Assembly: GCF_013373865.1 (NCBI RefSeq)
Contig: NC_050476.1
Span: 18,799,686-18,863,685 of the forward strand
DNA from: Monomorium pharaonis
Taxonomy: Eukaryota; Arthropoda; Insecta; Hymenoptera; Formicidae
Length of the DNA: 64,000 nucleotides
Direction: 5' to 3'
Below, in pieces: positions 42,501-51,700 of the stretch (positions are counted from its first letter, which is position 1; each line of letters begins with the position of its first letter). Position numbers and translations under genes: made by a program. Below the pieces are notes generated by a model that was given only the letters and a program-made list of their open reading frames with translations, searched no databases and was not told the origin of the DNA.

Positions 42501-45500
42501 GTGGAATTAAAATTAATACCATTTAATTTGACAGGTTAAATGCAACGAGAATGCATAGCTTTTCAACTCTTTTTTGTGAAATAATTCTAAAAACACACAT
42601 CGAAATCGTCAAAGGTCATTATTTGCAATATTATGAATTTATTTAAGTTTAAGTTTTATTCATTGGCTAAGAAACTAATATCGAAACAATTAGGATTCCA
42701 TTTTCCTGTTGAAAGTACTAAATCAACTTTTTGATTTGAGGCCTAAAAGCGAGAATACCCTCTTAAGTAATAATCGCCGTAATATCGTGATATTCGAGTC
42801 GATCGAAAAGAGTTGTTTAGATAAGAGGAAGCTGCGTCTTTCAGGCGTTCGCCTCGAGGCAATGCATGTCGAATGGCCAGTGGTACTGGAACGCCGAGAC
42901 CGACAGCACGTGGAGCAACTACAGCCAATGCTACCCGGCGTCGATGGTCACCGTCCTGATGAACATAACGGACATGCAGGCGAACAACGCCACTCTCATT
43001 AAGGTAAAGGATGAGCGACGTCGCGACACAACGGGCTATTAATCTCGGTAAAAGCACGAGCGGACAGATGAACAGGTATAAATTTCTGAAACAACGAAAT
43101 TTCTTCCTACGCGCGGAAAACGGCGGAGATGAAAGGATCGATCGGAATCACACGGCGCGTCGGTGACGTCAGGGTCCTCGCTGTTCTCTACACGCGAGGA
43201 AATGAGAGGCCATAAACGACGTTTTGTCGTTTCCAGCGGGCGGGAGGGCTGCGCAGCCGATTGCTTCACCCTTGTTCGCAGGGTAAACCCCGTGAATGAC
43301 GTTGCTGCAGAGTTAGTTTCCAGACTTGGGCGATAATGAACCGAGCGGGGCGAGGACAAATGAACCAATAGCTACGTCGTAATGGTGTTATCGAGGAGGT
43401 CGGGCGGAAAATACTGAAAAGAATTTTCCACCAAGACCTGCGCGCTTAATTTTTTTTTTTTTATCCCGGGCGGGATTCGCACACCCACGTAACGTTTGCA
43501 ATTGAGGTGCCGGCCTTTGAAACCCAAATTAAAACGAGTTCTACCTTTTTCAGTGACCTATCTGTCTTTTTGTCAGTTTTATCAGTAGCGACGTTAATGT
43601 TCAAAAATAAAACAGAGCAATGAATTTTCCGTCAAAATTTTAGAGGCTCCGTAAAATGGCACCGTAATTCAGAAAATCAACCCGTTTTAAAATGTTTCAT
43701 ATAAAAACATATATAAATATATATAAAATATGTCCATATATATGTTTGTATCAGTTTCCTTTCTTTTGTGAAATTTCTGTTTGATATAAAAAGATAATAG
43801 TCATACTGAAAAGATAAAAACTAATTTTAAAAATAATTTTTGCATTGCTTCTTTTAAAAAAGATAGGTGTGAAAAATTGTCCATATATAACCAGATATAT
43901 TCCGGAATATATATGATTATGTATGGACAATTTTTCATACTTAGCTTTTTTAAAAGAAGCAATGCAAAAATTATTTTTTAAATTAATTTCTATCTTTTCA
44001 GTACGACTATTATTTTTTTATATCAAACAGAAATTTTACAAAAGAAAGGAAGCTATAATATAAACATATATGGACATATTTTATACATATTTATATATGT
44101 TTTTATATGAAACATTTTTTCCCGGGAATTAATTAATACTGTCTATTTAAAATAGAAATTAATCGTCTTAATTTAAAAGACGATGTGGCAAATAGAAATA
44201 ATAGTAATAATACATATCTTTTTTTATAGTTTGTAACTGCTGAATCTAATTCTGTTCTTTAAAAAATATAAATTTGTGGAAAAAGTCCTTGAAAAATATA
44301 ATAATCAAGTTAAGATTTAAAATAATTCATCTCAAGTATTTCTTTGTTCTTAGATAATAATTTTTATATCAACCAAAATACAAACTATTAGGTATAAAAA
44401 TATTATCACATTTCACTACCAGAAAAATTAATAAAACTTACTAATAATAATCTGCTAAATGTTTGACAAGCTATAGCGAAAGAAGCATACCATTTTTATT
44501 TGCCACTTTTATTTCAAAAGTCGCCTCACTTTGTATATCATCCTGACAAATCCAACCGTTAAATTCAAATGAAAATCAACGATAAAAGCGCTTTTACTTG
44601 ATGCGCGAATATAGGACGACCTATACAAGTTTTGTATAGAAGCTTTCCGTAAAGCGACCACGGAATCGTAACGTAATAGCAGGTGATCTCCTTGAAGATC
44701 ATAAAGCTAGTGGCATGAAAGGGAATGCACAATGAGACCGTGGAATGCCACCGTCGCACAGTACAGTACAGTACAGTACTGTACAGTCCGCTATAGTGTA
44801 GTACAGTGCAGAGATCTATAGAGATGTATAGTAGAGAATTAGGAAAGGTTTACAAGAGCCGCAAATTAAGCGCAATTTCAAACTTTCGTAATTTACTCTC
44901 GTGAATGGAGATTATACATAACGATATTGTCAGGGAGCTTGTCGCTGAGGCTGCCTATTCAACAAATTAATTAGAAAAAGCTGCACCTCACTTATGCGAA
45001 ATAATTTCACATGTAACGTTAAACTTTCAAAATTATTCAAAATTATTTACGTTTAATTTACAATAATTTATTTCTGATAGAAATCGCTCTAATAACAATT
45101 TTCCTTTTCTGATCACGCGCGACGCGCGTCCGGTTACTTAAATTAATTAAATTTACAGGTAAATGGTAATTAATTACTTCCCCATTTGGAACGCGATTGC
45201 ATGTTGTAGAAATTCTTCCCGATTGTGAAGACCATCTCGAAACTCGGTTACTCGATCTCGCTGTTCACCCTCATCATCGCGTTTTGCATTTTGGCCACGA
45301 TCAAGTAAGTATTATTCAAATGCAAATGAGATCGTAACACACGATTGCAAAACAAAGGCGCCTCGCTTTAAACGCTCTTGCTTCTTGCTTCTTTTCTTTC
45401 AATTAAAACTAACAAAAATAACCGCCCGACGTCATTCAGAGCGCGCGTTTTATCGTATACATTTCTATGTGTTTATTTGTGCATTAACGTATCACGCGCT

Positions 45501-46508
45501 GTAAAGTAAGAATTTTAACGTCGGGGCTGCACCCCCGTAAAAGTGTACAATAAATTTGACGTCTTGTTTACGCTGACATAAAATCGCAAATCTCGGAGGA
45601 TTTCCTCCTCGTCGGATTTCTCACCATCGATCTTCGTTTCAAAGTCGTCGCGTCGTGCACACTCACACTCGGCGCCGCTTAAGACTCTCGCACCCTCCTA
45701 ATCGAAATTCGTAATTCGCGTTGCCACGTTCAAGTTTGTCTCCCATCGGACGTAGGAAATTGCGATGCCCGCGGAACATATTGCACATGCACCTGTTCGT
45801 CTCGTTCGTGATGCGTGCCTTCATGGCGCTACTGAAGGACATACTCTTCGTGTCCGGGATCGGGCTGGCGGACGCCGTGATCAAAGTTAACGAGGGCTAC
45901 TGGCTGCTCGACGAGAAGGAGAGCAATTGGCAGTGCAAGACGTTCACCAGCCTGTGGCAGTACTTTATCCTCGCGAACTACTCCTGGATTCTGATGGAGG
46001 GTGTATATCTGCACAATCTGGTCTTCCTCGCGCTCTTCACCGACTCCAGCTCCAGCATCACGGGCTACATCGTCTTCGGATGGGGTAAGTGGGATTAATC
46101 GGGGAAGTCATCGTGGATTATGAAAGGATTTCTGGGGATTCTGATTAACATTAGTTGTAATCCCACATTATCTTGTCTCTTGCGTGTTGCATTAATTGTA
46201 GTTTACTTTGCGCTCCTTAATTATTAATTAATTTGTTATCTTTTATTTTGTTTTATTAGAGAAGAAAATGTACAAGATACAAACTCTTTTAAATTATTTT
46301 AAAGAATAAGATATTAACACTTTCTTAGTGAGATTTTTTTCAGAAATTTAATTATTTTAAGATTAAAAGCTTTGTATTTATATTCATTAAAACAAATAAA
46401 AATTTCTCCCATTAACTAATTAATTTGGACAAGATTTTTTTCTTTCGGTAAATGTTTGTATAATTAATTTCTTACATATTTAATATATATATAATTTATT
46501 CTTTCTTT

Positions 46509-46570
<62 letters not shown>

Positions 46571-48685
46571 TCTTTTATTTAATTCTTTAATAATAATTGA
46601 AAAACAGAATATAAAAATTTAATAATAAAAATTATTTTTAATGTGATATATTACTTTTCACGTTCTATGTTAATTATAATTTATTTAATTATAATTTACT
46701 TTCTGCTTTTAAGTATTAATTGTTTTGTCACTTTTTAATTTTTTGTGCATTATATTAAAATATATATAAAGGGAACTTTCTTTTAAATAATTTAAAAGAA
46801 TAAAATGTTTTTTATTCATACTTTTTTACTGAAAATTTATAATGTACAACTTTACTATTACTATTAAAAGACTTTATACATATATATTCATTAAAACAAA
46901 AATTGTCATTATTAGCTAATTAATTTGCAATGCAATTTTTTTTCTAAGTGTTTATATATATCTATTATTTTTTATAATTGTGTATAATTCTTTTTATTGT
47001 TGTATTACTAAAGATTTTTAACGATAATTGAAGAACAGAATTAAAAATTTTATTAATGGAAACCAACTTTATTATAGAATACTATTTTTTACGTGATACG
47101 AATAAGAGAGCAAATGTAATTTTTCTGTAGGTATCGGTGAGTATCGATGAGTATCGGTGTAGGTCTCTCTTTTGAAACTTCCTGACTGTCTTCGACAGAA
47201 TTCTCTACAGGGAAATTGTAGAATCCCTCAATTTTCAGGGAAATTGTAGAATCCCTCAATTTTCAAGAAGAGTTCTAAAAAATCATGACAGTTCTATAAC
47301 GTCAAATGAAATGTAACATCGTATCAATTGTGAAAATTATGCAGCAACACGAATAGTAACAATACAATATTCACTTTAATTTGAAATATATTTTTTATTA
47401 TACACACACACACACACGCACACACACACATATATACATAACGTTTTTCTCTCAAATAGTGTTATATCGAATCTATTAATCTCAATTATTTCAAGCGTCG
47501 ATATTTTTTTATATTATATTTACATTATTAATTCTTAAATTAATAAAATAAAAATTAAACGATAATATAAAATTTTGACAACATATTTGTATTTTTTTTC
47601 TCTGATTATGAACTTCACAGGATTACCAGAAAACATTTTCCGCTAAATTATTTACTTGTATTATTAGAGAAACTTTATTATTAATAAACTCAATGACCCA
47701 GTTAATAAACTTGCCATGCAATTGTCGCAACTTTCCATTGCAGGTTTGCCAGCCATATTTATCTTACCCTGGGTAGTCACGAGGATCATATTCCAGGATA
47801 CGTATTGCTGGACGACCAACGAGAAACCTCTCTTGTTCCTCTTCATACGGGTACCCACGATGCTCTCTATTTTGGTAAGAACCTCACGAATGCCTCGCTA
47901 AGCTCATAATTAATTCACTCGTACATTAATCCGTCGCTCTTCCTTGGCTACGCTAGATAAATTTTGTGCTCTTCATCAACATCGTGAGGGTGCTGCTGGT
48001 GAAACTCAAGTCCACCATGTCGGAAGAAACAGAAAGATACAAGTGAGTTCTGTACGATAGAAGATACATTCCCGATGTAAATAGAACGATGTAATTTATA
48101 ATATTATTTCCCTTTTAATGGAACTTAATAAAACGCGAGACGCGTCCATAAAATTGTTTTAAACAATTTTGACTGTGCAAACGTATGGTATATCTGAAAA
48201 ATGATTATTAGGCGATGGGCTAGAAGCACGTTAGTACTGGTGCCGCTCTTTGGAGTTCACTACGCGTTCTTTATTGGGATGTCGTACAGCATCGGCGTAA
48301 ACGAAACCGTGGAGGTCGTGTGGCTCTTCTGCGACCAGCTGTTCGCATCTTTCCAGGTAACGCGCAATTATTAATAGCACTAATCCATTTTGCTGGACGC
48401 CAAACTGCCTTAAGTTGTTACACAAGAAATCGAGCGCTCATAACGACTGCTTTATCATCAATTATCTCGCCGAACAGCTAAGTTGAACGGTGTTACGCAA
48501 AAAATTGGATTAATTAATCCATAAAGTTTAAAAGATTGAATCACGCGCGAAATCGAGCGGATAGATAATTTTATATCTTATTAAAATTGATTTACTCAAA
48601 TGTGCTACTTGCTGGATTAACGTTTTTTGCAACGTTATATAATGCTAGTTGTAGAACTTGAATTTTTTCAGTGTATTATTAAATT

Positions 48686-48730
<45 letters not shown>

Positions 48731-51700
48731 TTATTTTTAAATTAAATTCTAATTTTACTGCATTCTTTCTTCTAACGTTCATTTTTTTCGTAGAAAAAAA
48801 ATTTAATAAACAGACAAAAAAAAATTAATAAAAAAACAAAATAAATGGAATACTTTTGTGAGGAACATGTTTGAATAAAATGATTAAATGATATTTATTT
48901 TACACATTTCTTTACAATTTGGGATAATTTCGGGATGTATATGTTGCGTCTGTCAAAAATTTAATTTATCGAGTATTATTTACTAAGAAAAGTAAACTAC
49001 GCCAGTGAAAATTGTATACTCTATTACTAAAAAAATTTGAATTACAAAATATTCATCCCTTGTATTTGAAAAAAGTGAATTTTTTAATTCTTACATTTTG
49101 CCGTATATCGAAGTGGATGGGATATATGGCCACTCACGGGTGCGGCAATCAAGCTATACAAACAATATAAAACAATATAAAAGCTAAGCGCTTGTGTTTT
49201 GCTATATTCTTTTACTATCCCTTTACTATGAAGAAAGAAATAACCAGTGAGTGCCTTTTACACTCCCTAGAGAGAGAGAGAGAGTAATCATTTTACGTAG
49301 ATCGTAAATACATCGTTGAGCTACTTACTGCATTGACGAATCGATTCAACTCACGATAACTAACTTCGTTAATATTAACACTAAAAAAATTATAACGTAA
49401 AAGGGTATAACAGAGAGACGGCGCGCAAATTACATTCGCTCCCTTTTACGTTTTACTTCTTCGAGAAATATTTTCTGAAAACATTGCATTGAAAGATCCA
49501 GATTTTGCTGGATGACAATTAAAATCGGCGTGCGAAGGGGTAATCGTTGCCACTGTATCTCTACTCTTTTCCCCCGAAAGGGCTTCTTCGTGGCGGTGCT
49601 GTACTGCTTCCTGAACGGCGAGGTGCGGGCCGAGGTGTCGAGGACGCTCCGCGGCGTCAAGTGGTCGCGGCTACGCGGGATCCGATGGGGCTCGCGGCCG
49701 TCGACGCATTCGGTCAGCACGTGCAGCTGCAGCAACGTCGCGAAACCCGGCAACGGGAGCCGCCGGCAGTCGAAGAGGTCCAGCTGGTGGAAGTCGCGCT
49801 GGAAGACGCCGCCCGTCTGCCTTTACCAGGACCGCGCTACTCGTCGGTCCACCCACTCGATGGCGAGTACACAAGGTGTCCCCTTAAATCCTACAAAACG
49901 TCGTGTCCCTCGCCATGTGTCTCGTTCTTGTCGTCACGTTGTTGTGTTTCGGGCCGACTTCGACCAAACGTCGGTCAATCTGATCGGCGATTAATACGAT
50001 CGGCCGCGATATCCAGCAAGATTTCTAAATTACAAGATCAGTTGCCCTTACCCGGCGATCACCAACTAAAAGTTACGTATAACAGTTAACAATATAACTT
50101 ATAACTGTTAGGAAGTTATAACTAACAGTTATATTAACTTTTAGTTGGTGTTCGCTGGGTAATATAATTTCTCTATTGAAAGTTCTATTCGTATCACGGG
50201 AAAATAGTGAGGTGTCACTAAATAAATTGATCGCCGGTTAAGTTAATCGAAGTTTGATCGAAGCCGCCTTTACTGTTTCAGTGTTTGGTATTAGTCCCCT
50301 TTAGCAGATGATTGAAAAGCAAGCTGCGTTGAACGGGTAAAATCCTTTCGCCGATTCTCTTTCGAAACATTTTACTTTCGAAGCAGATGGATTTCTAGAT
50401 TTCAAATAAAATTAATTTATCAGCGTGAATTAAATTGATTATCGAATTAACGCTGTGATTACTGCGTTTCAAGACGCGCAGAAAAACTTTGAAGAACTAG
50501 AAAATGTACATAAAATTACATAAGAAATATTATTGAGATACAAAGATCCTGCTACGACCTTCCCTCGATTTTAATATTGTTGAACGCATGTCTCATCTCA
50601 ATTAAGGTAGATTAAATTTTGTGCAACTTATAGCCGCTTTTGATGATTCCTGAAATAAATACGCATCATAGATAAATATTAAAGTGTTATTCATAACTCA
50701 ATCGCAATATCGAATGTAAGAACAACGGATTTATTTTGAAAATTCGATACATTAATCAATATAAAAATATATTAGATTCTCTTGTCATCTTAGAAAATCG
50801 TAAGACATAAATATTTCGTAGCCATGCTGAAAATAACGCGATACGTGTAAAAGAAGTCAGACATCGCGACGGTTTGGCGCCCTTAAAGTGAAGTTAGAGA
50901 GTTTCTTTCTCTCTCTCTCTTTCTCTCTTTCTGGTCGATACCGTTCAGCCAGATTAAAAGGAGCGTTTTCGCTCGAATGCAGCACGAAATCCCGCGCGCT
51001 CGAGTCGTGCAAAAGTTGCGCAGCGCACACGACACGAATCCCGCAATGCAATTTTGCAGATGTTAGAACGAGAGGAGGTAGTCTAGCGAGCAGCCGGGAT
51101 TACCTAGAGATCGCCGGTAACGGCCAGCCGCCGCCGACGGCGACGCGGCCGGCGACGCAGGATCATCAAACCCATCATACATCGCCCCTGTGCAGCAAGT
51201 ACACGGATCAATCGCTGCTCTCCTTCTGCTCGGTGAGTGCCACTTGGTTTGCGCGAGTATCCGTACACGTCTACAGCGTAATCCCGGTGATCCAGTCGCC
51301 GATAAAATATCTACCCTAGCTTTTCTCCCTCTCTTTTTTATATCGCGCTCTGAATACGTTATACGTTATACAATTCTATATCGTACATGGAATGGATATA
51401 AGACTGTACGAGAAAGCACAAAAACGATCAATCTCGAAAGCACAAATATTTTATAGATACATAAAGATCTTTTTTTATTTATGAATTACTTGTTTGAATT
51501 TTTTTTTATGTATTATGTTTATTATTTAAATTAAGTTTTAAATTACTATTTAAATTATTATTTAAATTACAGTCAATAAGTTAACATAAAATGTAGAATT
51601 TATTTTATGTTAAAAGTTACATTAAGATTAAATTAAAAGTTAGTATTAAAAAGTAGTATTTATTTAAATTAAATTAAAATGTAACTTTTTAAAATTACCA

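Larger units (their letters stand above)
43004..45209 (+). other. Receptor intron 4 (2.2 kb)
   Basis: Holds a tRNA-derived SINE-like fragment (43450-43525), a foldback copy (43681-44126), and a short CAGTA-repeat palindrome at 44758-44787. The open frames seen elsewhere in it are not recognised. Confidence 0.6.
46085..47743 (+). other. Receptor intron 6 (1.66 kb)
   Basis: AT-rich, with a CT microsatellite (46513-46562), a CA run (47402-47430) and a perfect 28 bp tandem duplication (47210-47265). Confidence 0.6.
48357..49580 (+). other. Receptor intron 9 (1.2 kb)
   Basis: Contains a CT microsatellite (48689-48728) and a diverged dispersed repeat (49120-49450) that reaches within about 130 bases of exon 10. 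Confidence 0.6.
49876..51059 (+). other. Receptor intron 10 (1.18 kb)
   Basis: Carries a small foldback element (50049-50161) and a short CT-rich tract near 50900. Apart from the possible exon 10 read-through frame, no coding content is seen. Confidence 0.6.

Noticed and set aside
44758..44787. CAGTA tandem repeat that looks like a regulatory array
   Set aside because: Only a few units, self-complementary by virtue of the repeat; simple-sequence slippage explains it.
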